In this document: in pieces, positions 35,135-44,560 of the stretch
Position numbering within the stretch: position 1 is the first letter of the stretch
How the letters are laid out: each line of letters opens with the position of its first letter
Assembly (NCBI RefSeq): GCF_000378385.1
Contig: NZ_KB899674.1
Span: 1 to 64,000 of the forward strand
Direction: 5' to 3'
Origin: Paenibacillus daejeonensis DSM 15491
GTDB taxonomy: Bacteria; Bacillota; Bacilli; Paenibacillales; Paenibacillaceae
Length of the DNA: 64,000 bases
Program-made: the position numbers and the translations under genes
The notes under the pieces: model-generated
Seen by the model: only the letters and a program-made list of their open reading frames with translations
What the model was told of the DNA's origin: nothing
Database searches by the model: none

Positions 35135-37354
35135 ATGAATAACAAAGACCAGATAAGCTGGATTGGCGATCCTGTATTTGCAACTTACCGCAAGCAGGAC
35201 ATTCGTCATAAAGAAATGCATTCCGCTCCCGGAACAGAGCACCATCCTGACGAATTGCTCAATCATCATCTGCTGCTTCGCAAGTGTTTTGAATACGGCA
35301 ATGCCTCCCCCGCGCGGGCAACGTTTTCTATCAGTGCCGACGACTACTGCAAAGTCTACATTAATGGTAGGTACGTGGCTGAAGGTCCTGCGCAGGGTTA
35401 TCCGGATAGATATTATTACCAGAACATAGACGTTGGATCTTATTTGCAGCCGGGCCCCAATGTGATAGCCGTACATCTTTACTACCATGGTAAAATCTCC
35501 CGATCTTACACCTCCGGAGATTTCCGGCATGGGCTGTGGGCCAGCCTGGAGGCGGATGGCGAGACGCTTCTGGTGAGCGATACAAGCTGGCGGATCAAAA
35601 AGGCACAGGAATACGTGGCCAAGACAACCTTGGGCTATGATACGCAATACCATGAGCATATCGACAACCGATTGAAAGATGAGGACTGGCGCGAACTGGA
35701 TTTTGACGATAGCCAGTGGGCCTATGCAGTCGTGCAACCGGACATGGAGGATATGCGTCTGATAGTCCAGCCCACGCCTCCGGTACAGCTCACAACCTTG
35801 TATCCTGCGGAGATCCGTGAGATTGGCGAAGACAGGCTCTGGATTGATTTTGGCAAGGAGATCACGGGAGCTATACAAATGAAGGCTACGGGGCAGGCGG
35901 GGCAAGTGGTGGAGATTGGCTGCGGTGAAGAGCTGCTGGATAATGGCAGGGTCCGTTACGCCATGCGTTGCAATTGCGATTATCGGGACGAGTGGACGTT
36001 ATCAGGGGCTGATCCAGATGTCTTAGAGTGGTTTGATTATAAGGCCTTCCGTTATGCCGAGATCACCACGCCTCCCCGTGCAAGAATTGATAAGGAAAGC
36101 ATCGTTGCAATCGTTCGCCACTATCCAGTCGATGAAGCTAATGGACAATTGCAATCCGATTCGCGGCTGCTGGAAGACATCTGGCGTATTTGCCGGCAGG
36201 CAGTTGTGTATGGCACACAAGACTATTATACGGATTGTCCTTCCAGAGAGAAGGGCGGCTATTTGGGAGATAACACAATCATTGCCCAGTCTCATGTTTA
36301 TGTTAGCGGTGATTTGCGGTTATTCCGAAAAACCTTGGAGGATTTTGCTGCCACCACATCGATTTGCCCAGGCATGATGGCTGTCACTTCCGGTAGTTTA
36401 ATGCAGGAGATCGCCGACTACTCCCTGCAATGGCCTATGCAGGTGCTGATGTACTACAAGCATAGCGGGGACAAGGCGTTTGTTCAACAAATGTTGCCCT
36501 ATGCGCAAGGGCTGATTGCTCATTTTGCAGCTTTTGCCGGGGACGATGGTCTGCTGCATCAGGTAGATGACAAGTGGAATCTGGTGGACTGGCCCGTAGG
36601 TTTCTTGGATGGTTACGATTTTCCTTTGACGAAGCCGGTAGGGCCAGGCTGTCATAATGTCATCAATGCTTTTTATCGTGATGCGCTTAATAGCACCAAT
36701 GAACTGAAGAAAATAGCGGGTGAAGAAGGCCCGCTGTACGATGTTGCAGCATTTGATGCCGCCTTTCATAGCGCTTTTTGGAATGGGGAGACCGGTTTAT
36801 TCCGGGACGCCGTTGGTTCGACACATCATTCGCTCCATGCCAACATGCTGCCGCTGGCATTCCAAATGGTGCCCGAGCAGAATCAAGCAAGCGTCGTGGC
36901 ATTTCTCAAAGAGAAGCGTCTGTCCTGTGGCGTATACATGGCCTATTTTTATTTGCGTGCGCTTGCTGCTGCCGGCGAGTACACGGCAATCTGGGAGACC
37001 ATTCTAAGCCAGGAGGAACATGAATATCCCTCGTCCGATCCTAACCATTCGGGTACTGGAACTGTAACGTCCGGTTATTGGGCGAACATGGTAAAGGAGG
37101 GGGCCACCACTTGCTTCGAGGCTTGGTCAAAAGAACTTAAGTGGAACACCAGTCTGTGCCACCCTTGGGCGAGCTCGCCGATTCCGATTATCGTAGAAGA
37201 AATTCTTGGCATACAGCCAGCCGAGCCAGGCTGGAGCAGCATCTTGCTGCGCCCTAATCTTCCGCCCCATATGCCCGATTTAGAATTGTCATTACCTCTG
37301 CCTTGCGGAAGAGTTGTTGTCAAAGTGAATCATGGCGAAGTGTCGCTGCATTAA
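35135..37354 (+). CDS. alpha-L-rhamnosidase (GH78)
   Basis: About 739 aa, no signal peptide, so it acts in the cytosol on imported rhamnosides. The catalytic stretch DCPSREKGGYLGD gives Asp367, Glu372 and Asp379 with the same spacing as the catalytic trio of Bacillus GH78 enzymes. EGATTCFEAWS and CHPWASSPIPIIVEEILG are the later (alpha/alpha)6-barrel motifs. N-terminal beta-domains (residues 60-300) bind sugar. Start ATG 35135 follows AGGATGGGTG. It is the last gene of the transporter/regulator unit. Confidence 0.92.
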   Translation: MNNKDQISWIGDPVFATYRKQDIRHKEMHSAPGTEHHPDELLNHHLLLRKCFEYGNASPARATFSISADDYCKVYINGRYVAEGPAQGYPDRYYYQNIDVGSYLQPGPNVIAVHLYYHGKISRSYTSGDFRHGLWASLEADGETLLVSDTSWRIKKAQEYVAKTTLGYDTQYHEHIDNRLKDEDWRELDFDDSQWAYAVVQPDMEDMRLIVQPTPPVQLTTLYPAEIREIGEDRLWIDFGKEITGAIQMKATGQAGQVVEIGCGEELLDNGRVRYAMRCNCDYRDEWTLSGADPDVLEWFDYKAFRYAEITTPPRARIDKESIVAIVRHYPVDEANGQLQSDSRLLEDIWRICRQAVVYGTQDYYTDCPSREKGGYLGDNTIIAQSHVYVSGDLRLFRKTLEDFAATTSICPGMMAVTSGSLMQEIADYSLQWPMQVLMYYKHSGDKAFVQQMLPYAQGLIAHFAAFAGDDGLLHQVDDKWNLVDWPVGFLDGYDFPLTKPVGPGCHNVINAFYRDALNSTNELKKIAGEEGPLYDVAAFDAAFHSAFWNGETGLFRDAVGSTHHSLHANMLPLAFQMVPEQNQASVVAFLKEKRLSCGVYMAYFYLRALAAAGEYTAIWETILSQEEHEYPSSDPNHSGTGTVTSGYWANMVKEGATTCFEAWSKELKWNTSLCHPWASSPIPIIVEEILGIQPAEPGWSSILLRPNLPPHMPDLELSLPLPCGRVVVKVNHGEVSLH

Positions 37355-37355
37355 A

Positions 37356-38258
37356 TCAGAGTTTGTTATGATCTTCGCCGCCATATAGTCGATACGTAGA
37401 CGGCGCCATGCCCGTAATGGATTTGAAGTGTCGACTAAAGTAATGAATCGAGGTATAACCCAGCTTGCTGGCGACGACCTCGATTTTCTCTTCTTCTAGA
37501 AGCAGTTTTTTTGCCCATTGCATTCGTTTTTGTATCATATAAGACTTTGGAGAAATGCCCATGACCTCTTTGAATAAATGGGAAAAATAGTTGGGATGAT
37601 AGCCGCAGCTTTTAGCTAATTGAGATATACTCCACGCTTGCTGGGGATGCTCCTGGATCATCTGCAACGCATTGCTGATCATGGTTTGTTTGGATGGATA
37701 AGGGGCCGACACGTCTATTTCATGACGGACGATATCTGTAATCAACTGCATCAGCAATCCGCGTAATACAAGGGAGTAGCCGTGCTCCGCTTCCTTATAT
37801 TCCTGTACGATCCGATGGAGAATCCTTTCCGCTTCCATATAACGAAAGCGAAAGGGAATACGGATGCCGCCGTAACCCTCCACTTCAATCTCCCAGGAGG
37901 GTCCTGCTTCAAAAGGAGGACCCTTCTGGATATTTTTGATTCTTGGACCGGGATGCATGGGCTCGGAGGACATGCGATGCCAATCAAAGTGGACGCTGAT
38001 AAAGGTTGCGGGTCTATCCGCACGGATAGACAACTTATGGGGCGTGTCTGGTCCATAATAAGCAAACTCACCGGGATGAATTTCATATTCCCCGTCGCCG
38101 ATCGACAGATCCATGCAGCCGGAGACTACGAAAACAAACTGATGATCCGGAATCGTACGTGGACCGTAACTTACGCCTGGGGAAGCGATATGCATGTTGG
38201 CATAATTGACCGCGGGGAGCAGCATGCTCATGGGGCCAAGCGAACGGATTTGCTCCAT
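37356..38258 (-). CDS. AraC-family regulator with cupin domain
   Basis: About 300 aa. An N-terminal cupin (FVFVVSGCMDLSIGDGEYEI, HPGEFAYYGPDTPHKL) senses a ligand and the C-terminal AraC domain binds DNA (AWSISQLAKSCGYHPNYFSH; VASKLGYTSIHYFSRHF). The start at ATG 38258 is preferred because AAGGGAGAGAG, which lies inside the longer frame, is its RBS. The stop comes 1 base after the stop of the convergent GH78 gene, so no terminator fits between them. Divergent from the PhyH gene; likely its regulator. Confidence 0.88.
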   Translation of the reverse strand: MEQIRSLGPMSMLLPAVNYANMHIASPGVSYGPRTIPDHQFVFVVSGCMDLSIGDGEYEIHPGEFAYYGPDTPHKLSIRADRPATFISVHFDWHRMSSEPMHPGPRIKNIQKGPPFEAGPSWEIEVEGYGGIRIPFRFRYMEAERILHRIVQEYKEAEHGYSLVLRGLLMQLITDIVRHEIDVSAPYPSKQTMISNALQMIQEHPQQAWSISQLAKSCGYHPNYFSHLFKEVMGISPKSYMIQKRMQWAKKLLLEEEKIEVVASKLGYTSIHYFSRHFKSITGMAPSTYRLYGGEDHNKL

Positions 38259-38406
38259 TGGTCTCTCTCCCTTCATCTCGTATAGACCTTAGAAAACTAC
38301 AACTTATTATAGTCTTTCCTGCAACGACTTGTCTTCAGCGCGCTGGTACACTTGACCTTGTAGCCGATAGATCGGCTGCCAAACGACCAGGGATGGGGGA
38401 TTATGC

Positions 38407-39219
38407 ATGCTGACACCAGAGCAAGTAAAAAGCTTTGAACGCGACGGTTTTGTTAAGGGAGAGGTTGTACTAAACGACGAGGAGGTCGAGCGTCTGCGCC
38501 TGGAGCTGGATCTCGTACTCGAAGGCAAATCGGATAACAAGCCGGTCCTCAATCGCAATCTGGCAGACAAAAGCGATTACGGGATGGTCATGGAAGCGAG
38601 CGAGACCATCGTGCAGGTAGTCAACATCTGGATGGCTAGTGAACTTTATCGGAAACATGCGGCTCATCGTTCGGTATGCGAGGATGTTGCGCTGCTCGCG
38701 GGTTCGAACGAGCTGCGCATCTGGCATGATCAAATCCAATACAAGCCTCCAATTACAGGCGGACCTACGAGGTGGCATCAGGATCATCCACTGTGGCCGA
38801 TTATTCAACCTTCCGAGCTCATCAGCGCCTGGGTCGCGCTTGACGATGCGGTAATCGAGAACGGCTGCATGTGGATGGTTCCCGGCAGTCACAAATGGGG
38901 AGATCATCAAAGGTATTTGCTTCACGGGTCTGATCATATGCCGCAGCATAAACGTCCTGAGTTGCTGCCCCCGGGCATCGAGATCAAGCCGGTGCCATTC
39001 GAGATTAAGAAAGGTCAGGTTGGTTATCATCACTGTATGACTTGGCATGGCTCTCTGCCTAACACTTCCGAGCTTAAGCGGCGAGCCATCGCGGTTCACT
39101 ATATGCCGGAGAATATCCGTTACGAGCCCCTTGGCAACCATCCGATGAGCAAGCATATTCATGTACAGCCCGGGGAACGATTGACTGGCGATGATTTTCC
39201 GGTTGTTTATACCAGGTAA
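38407..39219 (+). CDS. phytanoyl-CoA dioxygenase (PhyH) family oxygenase
   Basis: 270 aa. The Fe(II)/2-oxoglutarate facial triad is seen as His124-x-Asp126 in RWHQDHPLW and a distal His in HHCMTWHGSLPNTS. An Arg in RRAIAVHYMPE would hold 2-oxoglutarate. ENGCMWMVPGSHKWG is the typical PhyH turn. Members hydroxylate lipids, amino acids or sugar derivatives. The substrate is unknown. RBS GGATGGGGG; divergent from an AraC gene. Confidence 0.88.
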   Translation: MLTPEQVKSFERDGFVKGEVVLNDEEVERLRLELDLVLEGKSDNKPVLNRNLADKSDYGMVMEASETIVQVVNIWMASELYRKHAAHRSVCEDVALLAGSNELRIWHDQIQYKPPITGGPTRWHQDHPLWPIIQPSELISAWVALDDAVIENGCMWMVPGSHKWGDHQRYLLHGSDHMPQHKRPELLPPGIEIKPVPFEIKKGQVGYHHCMTWHGSLPNTSELKRRAIAVHYMPENIRYEPLGNHPMSKHIHVQPGERLTGDDFPVVYTR

Positions 39220-39243
39220 CGATGAAAGATGATGCGGGTAAAA

Positions 39244-40146
39244 CTAGCGGTGGCTGCGCATGTCCTGTGCCGGGGATTGTCCGTACATCCGGACATACTC
39301 CCGGCTGAATTGGGAGGGGCTCTCGTAGCCTACCCGGTAGGCGGCATCGGCGGCCTGCATCGCTTCAGTCAGCATGAGCCGGCGCGCTTCCTGCAAGCGT
39401 ACGGTCTTCTGGTATTGCAGGGGGCTCAGCCGCGTGATGCGCTTGAAATGCTTGTGAAACGCAGACGCACTCATATGCACGCTGCCGGCCAACTGCTCGA
39501 CCAGCAGGGGGCGGTCGAAGTCGCGGTTAATCGTGCGAATGGCCTGCGCGATGCGCTGCGCCTGACTGCCGGGAATGGCAAAGGACCGGAGCCAGGGCCC
39601 CTGCTCCCCCTGAAGCACCCGGTACAGAATCTCGCGGATCATGAGCGGTGCCAGCACCGGCACGTCCTGCGGGGTTTCCAGGAGCCGCACCAGCCGGACG
39701 ACAGCCTCCAGCAACGACTCGGAGACCCGGCTCACGCGGATGCCGCGCGGATCGGTAGGAGCAGGCTGCACCGGCGAAGTTTGGACAAGCTCCAAGATCA
39801 TGTCCGCATCGAAGGTCAGCTTCAGGCTCAGATAAGGAGATTCGGGCTTAGCCTCCACGATGTGGCCGACGACCGGCAGCTCGACGGAGGTGACGAGAAA
39901 GGATGCGGGATCGTAGCGGTGCAGCTCCTCTGCCAAAGCGGCGGTTTTGGCTCCCTGGGCAACGATGCACAGGGACGGCTTGTAGACGGACTCCATCCGG
40001 GCACTGGGCTGCGAAGCGCGCAGCAGACTCAGCCCCGGGATCGCCGTCTGATGGGTACCGTCTGCGGGTGCATAAGCAGCAATCAGCTGAGCCAGCCGAT
40101 GCAGCGTATCCGAATTCGGCGGGTCGGGTATAGAAGCAGGCTCCAT
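39244..40146 (-). CDS. AraC-family regulator (AraC_N / PF06719 type)
   Basis: About 300 aa. The N-terminal half (MESVYKPSLCIVAQGAKTAAL and FLVTSVELPVVGHIVEA) is the AraC-type arm found in regulators next to oxidoreductase genes. The C-terminal half has two HTHs (LLVEQLAGSVHMSASAFHKH; ADAAYRVGYESPSQFSREYV). Start ATG 40146 follows AAGGAGCG. It is divergent from the SDR gene at 40298, the usual arrangement of this subfamily. Confidence 0.9.
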   Translation of the reverse strand: MEPASIPDPPNSDTLHRLAQLIAAYAPADGTHQTAIPGLSLLRASQPSARMESVYKPSLCIVAQGAKTAALAEELHRYDPASFLVTSVELPVVGHIVEAKPESPYLSLKLTFDADMILELVQTSPVQPAPTDPRGIRVSRVSESLLEAVVRLVRLLETPQDVPVLAPLMIREILYRVLQGEQGPWLRSFAIPGSQAQRIAQAIRTINRDFDRPLLVEQLAGSVHMSASAFHKHFKRITRLSPLQYQKTVRLQEARRLMLTEAMQAADAAYRVGYESPSQFSREYVRMYGQSPAQDMRSHR

Positions 40147-40297
40147 GGGTTCACGCTCCTTGTGATGTAGGTGTTCCCTATCATACTGCGAGCGTAGAGG
40201 AATAGGCAAGGAAAGAATAGAGATCGACTAACGGCTAATCGTCGGCGAAGCGTATAATAGGAGGTGAATTCAGAAGCTGCAGAGGAGATGAAACGTT

Positions 40298-41035
40298 ATG
40301 AGTCTGAGAGGAAAAGTGGCGATCGTGACTGGCGCATCACGGGGAATCGGGCGGCAGATCGCGATTCAACTGGCGCAAGCGGGCGCGAGGGTGGTCGTTA
40401 ATTATTCGGCCAGCGGCGGCGAGGCGGAGGACGTCGTGCAAGCCATTATCGAAGCTGGTGGCGAAGCGGTGGCGGTACAAGCAGATATCAGCAAGATGAG
40501 CGAGCTGGAGAAGCTGTTCGCGGAGGTCGACAGCCGATTTGGCCGCTTGGACATCTTGATCAACAATGCCGGAGTGATGACGTGCGAAGCGGTTGCTGAA
40601 GTCACCGAGGACTCCTTCGACCGTCAGTTCGCCATCAATGTCAAGGGAACCTATTTTGCCTGCCAGCAGGCAATGAAGCGGATGGCGGAGGGCGGGACCA
40701 TCATTAACTTCTCGACATCCGTCACCGGCGCGATGCTGCCGACCTATAGTGTCTATGCCGCTACCAAGGGGGCGGTGGAGCAGATGACGCGCCAGCTCGC
40801 CAAGGAATTCGGACCACGGGACATCACCATTAATTGTATTGCGCCCGGACAAGTGGCGACCGACCTGTTTTTGACTGGCAAATCCGATGAGCTGGTCGAT
40901 TCGTTCCGCCGGATGAACGCGTTTGGCCGTCTTGGGGAGCCCGAGGACATCGCCAATGCCATCGAGCTGCTGACCAGTGACAAAGCCCGCTGGATTACCG
41001 GACAGACCCTTCGTGTCAACGGGGGCTTCAATTAG
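40298..41035 (+). CDS. short-chain dehydrogenase/reductase (classical SDR)
   Basis: 245 aa. NAD(P)-binding TGASRGIGRQIA, NNAG motif, catalytic Ser and YSVYAATKG (Tyr-x3-Lys), and the C-terminal TGQTLRVNGGFN. A 3-oxoacyl-ACP-reductase-like SDR; the substrate is not evident. It lies divergent from an AraC_N regulator and is followed by a terminator. Confidence 0.9.
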   Translation: MSLRGKVAIVTGASRGIGRQIAIQLAQAGARVVVNYSASGGEAEDVVQAIIEAGGEAVAVQADISKMSELEKLFAEVDSRFGRLDILINNAGVMTCEAVAEVTEDSFDRQFAINVKGTYFACQQAMKRMAEGGTIINFSTSVTGAMLPTYSVYAATKGAVEQMTRQLAKEFGPRDITINCIAPGQVATDLFLTGKSDELVDSFRRMNAFGRLGEPEDIANAIELLTSDKARWITGQTLRVNGGFN

Positions 41036-41058
41036 TAGACCCGAGAGGGTCTATTTTT
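41036..41058 (+). terminator. terminator after the SDR gene
   Basis: TAGACCC GAGA GGGTCTA followed by TTTTTG. Confidence 0.88.
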
Positions 41059-41130
41059 GTATGGTTAGAGTTTACTTAGCTGGCGGCGCGAGGGAGGAGT
41101 GGTGGTGTGCGTGTGTGCGTGTGCTCGGGG

Positions 41131-41403
41131 GACAAAAGTATAGGGACTTAGCTGCCTGATGCACCAGATCGCTAAGACATAATTACAGCTACATCTGGCC
41201 TCAGGGATGATGCGCCAAGGGTCGTAAGGACAAAAATACAGTTATATCTGGCCTCAGGCGTGATTAGCCAGCTCGTAAAGACAAAAATGCAGTTCATTTC
41301 GCCGAAATATCCATATATTGACAAAAAGGGACTGGATAGCTGTACTTTTGTCTTTAATTGCGTCATTTAGCTAGTATCTAAGGTTATTAGTTGTACTTTT
41401 GTC
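41131..41403. repeat. array of inverted ~51-bp-phased units (type 3)
   Basis: The core GACAAAAATACAG recurs at 41131, 41176, 41229 and 41280 on the plus strand. Its reverse complement (CTGTACTTTTGTC) lies at 41340 and 41391. Spacing is 45-53 bases, mostly 51. The segments after the core (ATCTGGCCTCAGG at two sites) are partly shared. No gene is seen. A GT-rich tract precedes the array. Confidence 0.75.
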
Positions 41404-41849
41404 TTTACCACAAGCCCGGCGATTAACTTGCAGTTTGCGACAAACATATGGCGCGGGCTGGAGTTTGGCTAAGGCGTTGTTCCGTAGCAAGCCGGAACCT
41501 GAGTGGCTGATATCTTTGCGAACGCAGGCGCAGAACCAAACTAATACGCTTGTTGGTGGTTCTTTTATTGTAATAATACACTTAGCAAGCTGGAATATCA
41601 GAGGTTTCAGAATAATAGTTGTATTTTTGCAATTATCATTGCCGTTGCGAGGTGTGCGTTACATAACAAAAGATGAGGTACCTGCGGCTTTTTGCGTTTA
41701 ACCCGGACTGAGGAAACCGGTAAATCGAGGTTAGTTTTCGTAAGCTGTTGCCCGCCTACGCTAGCTCGGGCAAAGCAGTCGTAGAATCGTACAAGTTATT
41801 GAAGTTTTATACATAGTCAGTTCTTAGAGAGATTGCCTATACTTTAAAA
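41404..41849. other. intergenic stretch without recognisable gene
   Basis: About 450 bases. No convincing coding frame. A perfect hairpin TTGCCCG (41748-41754) / CGGGCAA (41767-41773) is present without a T tract. It probably represents decayed DNA between the repeat array and the permease remnant. Confidence 0.5.
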
Positions 41850-42047
41850 AAGCTCATTTATTTAAACGCTACATCCTTGTACACGGTGTCCCTGGGGCTG
41901 CGGATGTTCTCTGACCCGTCAGCTGTGATTGATTGGGGAGCAATGTTCGCGATGGCTACGTTGTCTCTGCTGCCGCAACTCGTGATCTTCCTGTTTTTCC
42001 GGCGTTTCTTGGTACAAGGCATTGCCACCACAGGCATCAAGGGCTAG
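41850..42047 (+). pseudogene. 3' remnant of a sugar ABC permease (MalG type)
   Basis: 65 codons read KKLIYLNATSLYTVSLGLRM, then FSDPSAVIDWGAMFAMATLS, and LVIFLFFRRFLVQGIATTGI before KG and a stop at 42045. This is the conserved last helix and tail of MalG-like permeases. The frame stays open to about 41823 but loses similarity, and there is no start. The rest of the permease and its partners are missing, so a deletion seems to have removed a transport operon upstream of the sulfatase. Confidence 0.85.
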
Positions 42048-42096
42048 CGGCCATGGAGATGCAAGGTTAAGTCTGAACAAAAAAGGAGCAAGACGA

Positions 42097-43557
42097 TTGA
42101 AGGTATTATTGTTAGATTTGGACTCTACGAATCCGGAGCATTTGGGATGTTATGGCTATCACCGCAATACCTCGCCGCATATTGATCGCATCGCGCACAG
42201 CGGGGTGACCTTTACCAACTATTACACGTCGGATGCCCCCTGCTGCCCCTCTCGGAATGCACTGATGAGCGGCAAGTTCGGTATTCATAATGGAGCGGTG
42301 GGGCACGGCGGGACAGCGGCAGATCAGCGCCTGGAGGGAAAAAGCCGGCAATTCCAGAGTAAGCTGCATACCGATTCTCTACCGGCCATTTTCAAAGCGC
42401 AGGGCATGAAGACGGCACTGATTAGTCCGTTTGCCGAACGGCATTCTACCTACACGTTCTATGCCGGATTTCAAGAGATCTATGATACAGGGAAAAATGG
42501 GATGGAGTCCGCGGAAGAGGTAACGCCTACCGTTCTGCAGTGGCTGGATCGACAAGATCAAGAGGAGGATTGGTTTCTATACGTTAATTACTGGGATCCC
42601 CACACCCCTTACCGTGCGCCAGAGCCATTCGGCAATCCCTTCGCCAATGAACCCATTCCGTCCTGGCTGACCGAGGATGTATTCGAGCAGCATAAGCAAA
42701 AAATCGGTCCGCATAGCGTGCATGAGATCAACATGTATAACGACAACGTATCTCCCGACTATCCGCGCCATCCCGGCAAAATCGAACAGTACGACGAACT
42801 CCGCCGCATGATTGACGGCTATGACTCCGGCATCCGATATATGGATTCGCATCTGGGGCAGATATTTGATCATTTGGAGCAGCAAGGGGTGATGGATGAG
42901 ATCGTCATTATCATTACGTCGGATCACGGAGAAAATATGGGGCAATTAGGCATATACGGGGAACACGGGACTGCGGATCAGGGCACTTGCCGTATCCCGA
43001 TGATTATGCGCTGGCCTGGCGCCATTCAAGGGCATGTGGATCATGGCCTGCATTACCATCTGGATCTGCTGCCGACCGTAGCGGAGATCCTCCGGCAACC
43101 TGCGCCCGCGGATTGGGATGGACAGAGCTATGCCCCTGTTATCCTCAGGGGGGAAGACGCCGGACGCGAGTATCTGGTCGTCTCCCAGTGTGCCCATGTC
43201 TGCCAGCGCAGTGTACGGTTTGGCGATTACTTATATATTCGCACCTACCATGACGGCTATCATTTATTTGACAAAGAAATGCTGTTCAACCTCAAGGACG
43301 ATCCGCATGAAATTCATAATCTCGCGGCAGCTCGGCCCGAGCTGTGCCGGGAAGCCGTCTATCTGTTAAACGAATGGCATGATGATGCGATGATGACCAT
43401 GACGGATGATATTGATCCGCTGTGGACGGTCATGCGGGAGGGGGGACCCTATCACGCGCGTGGACACTTGGCAGCGTATGCCAGGCATCTGGAGAGCACC
43501 GGCCGTTCGCACGCCATTCCGCTCTTGCAGCAGCGGCATCCGCAAGAGAAGCTGTGA
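42097..43557 (+). CDS. Cys-type sulfatase
   Basis: 486 aa from TTG 42097, which follows AAAAGGAGC; a longer frame from 42022 overlaps the permease remnant. LLLDLDSTNPEHLGCYGYHR gives metal ligands. DAPCCPSRNALMSG is the sulfatase signature with Cys49 as the residue turned into formylglycine (C-x-P-x-R). ITSDHGENMG supplies further metal ligands. No signal peptide. A maturase (FGE or anSME) is not in this window. Substrate unknown; sulfated sugars are usual given the sugar-permease remnant just before. Confidence 0.9.
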   Translation: MKVLLLDLDSTNPEHLGCYGYHRNTSPHIDRIAHSGVTFTNYYTSDAPCCPSRNALMSGKFGIHNGAVGHGGTAADQRLEGKSRQFQSKLHTDSLPAIFKAQGMKTALISPFAERHSTYTFYAGFQEIYDTGKNGMESAEEVTPTVLQWLDRQDQEEDWFLYVNYWDPHTPYRAPEPFGNPFANEPIPSWLTEDVFEQHKQKIGPHSVHEINMYNDNVSPDYPRHPGKIEQYDELRRMIDGYDSGIRYMDSHLGQIFDHLEQQGVMDEIVIIITSDHGENMGQLGIYGEHGTADQGTCRIPMIMRWPGAIQGHVDHGLHYHLDLLPTVAEILRQPAPADWDGQSYAPVILRGEDAGREYLVVSQCAHVCQRSVRFGDYLYIRTYHDGYHLFDKEMLFNLKDDPHEIHNLAAARPELCREAVYLLNEWHDDAMMTMTDDIDPLWTVMREGGPYHARGHLAAYARHLESTGRSHAIPLLQQRHPQEKL

Positions 43558-43562
43558 ATCGG

Positions 43563-43592
43563 AGACTGTCCTTAACGAGGGCAGTCTTTTTG
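43563..43592 (+). terminator. terminator after the sulfatase gene
   Basis: AGACTGTCC pairs with GGGCAGTCT (one G-U) and is followed by TTTTT. Confidence 0.88.
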
Positions 43593-43614
43593 CTGTGGTT
43601 AAACCAGCTTCGGC

Positions 43615-44409
43615 CTAGCTTTGGATACGCGATGAGGTTTGTTTTCTGACATATTCGCGGGGCGACATGGACATGATTTTTTTAAAGGTTTTGGAGAAAT
43701 ACGCCGAATCATAGTATCCCAGGTAGTCAGAAATAGAAGCGATGGTCATATCGGTGACGGTTAAGAAATCGCACGCATCCATAATTCTTAAATAATGAAC
43801 ATATTGGATGGGCGAATGCCCCATCACCTCTTTGAAGATAGATGTGGTGTAGTTCGGAGAACGGTGGATCAGCCTGGCCAGCTCGTTAATCTCGATCGGC
43901 TCCCGATAATGATGGATAATATAGCTTTTCAGTGTTTTTACGAAGTGAAGCTTCATCGGGGCGATGTCGGATTCACTCATCTCTTTGCCCAGCAGGCCCA
44001 ACAATTCCTGGAGGATACCCTTGCAGATATAATGCTTCGTGCGGTGTCCTTCTCTGAGCTCGGTGAATATTTTTTCAATGCGATGCTTGTAATATTCCAT
44101 ATTGCTTACACGAATCACGTGGTATTCATGGCTCTGTATGAAGTCCGGTTCATCCTCGAACGCTGTCACTTGGGTGAACAATACCGTGTATTTGAGGTGG
44201 GGCTGCCCGTCATAATTACGTCCACTGCGAATGGAGTAGATGGGAATGAACAGAATCTCGCCCGCGCTGAGCACAAACTCTTCGCCATTGATGAGATACT
44301 GCGCTTGACCTTCCAGCATGAACACAAGAATATTCCAGCCGACCCGCTCGGAGGCGTTATGCCAATCGGGAATCATTCTGTCCAGGTTGACGACGATTTC
44401 GTTGAACAT
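43615..44409 (-). CDS. AraC-family regulator with cupin domain
   Basis: About 264 aa. N-terminal cupin (WNILVFMLEGQAQYLINGEE, LSAGEILFIPIYS) and C-terminal AraC HTH pair (IEINELARLIHRSPNYTTSI; ISDYLGYYDSAYFSKTFKKI). It converges on the sulfatase and may regulate it. ATG 44409 is used, with CAGGATG as RBS; GTG 44418 in the same frame is an alternative. Divergent from the SDR/ligase pair. Confidence 0.87.
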   Translation of the reverse strand: MFNEIVVNLDRMIPDWHNASERVGWNILVFMLEGQAQYLINGEEFVLSAGEILFIPIYSIRSGRNYDGQPHLKYTVLFTQVTAFEDEPDFIQSHEYHVIRVSNMEYYKHRIEKIFTELREGHRTKHYICKGILQELLGLLGKEMSESDIAPMKLHFVKTLKSYIIHHYREPIEINELARLIHRSPNYTTSIFKEVMGHSPIQYVHYLRIMDACDFLTVTDMTIASISDYLGYYDSAYFSKTFKKIMSMSPREYVRKQTSSRIQS

Positions 44410-44560
44410 GGTGGTCACATCCTGATGATAAGGATAGTAAGAAACGGTGCATCCATCTTACACCTCTTTCTTGCGTTTGTTCAACTACTAGAGACATGGT
44501 AAGGTAAACGTATGTGGTGTGGATTGGCATTTTATTGCATGAAGAGAGGCGCTGCCCGAT

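Noticed and set aside
41399-41701. 100-codon plus-strand frame after the repeat array
   Set aside because: No domain, biased composition and no RBS; it begins inside a repeat unit.
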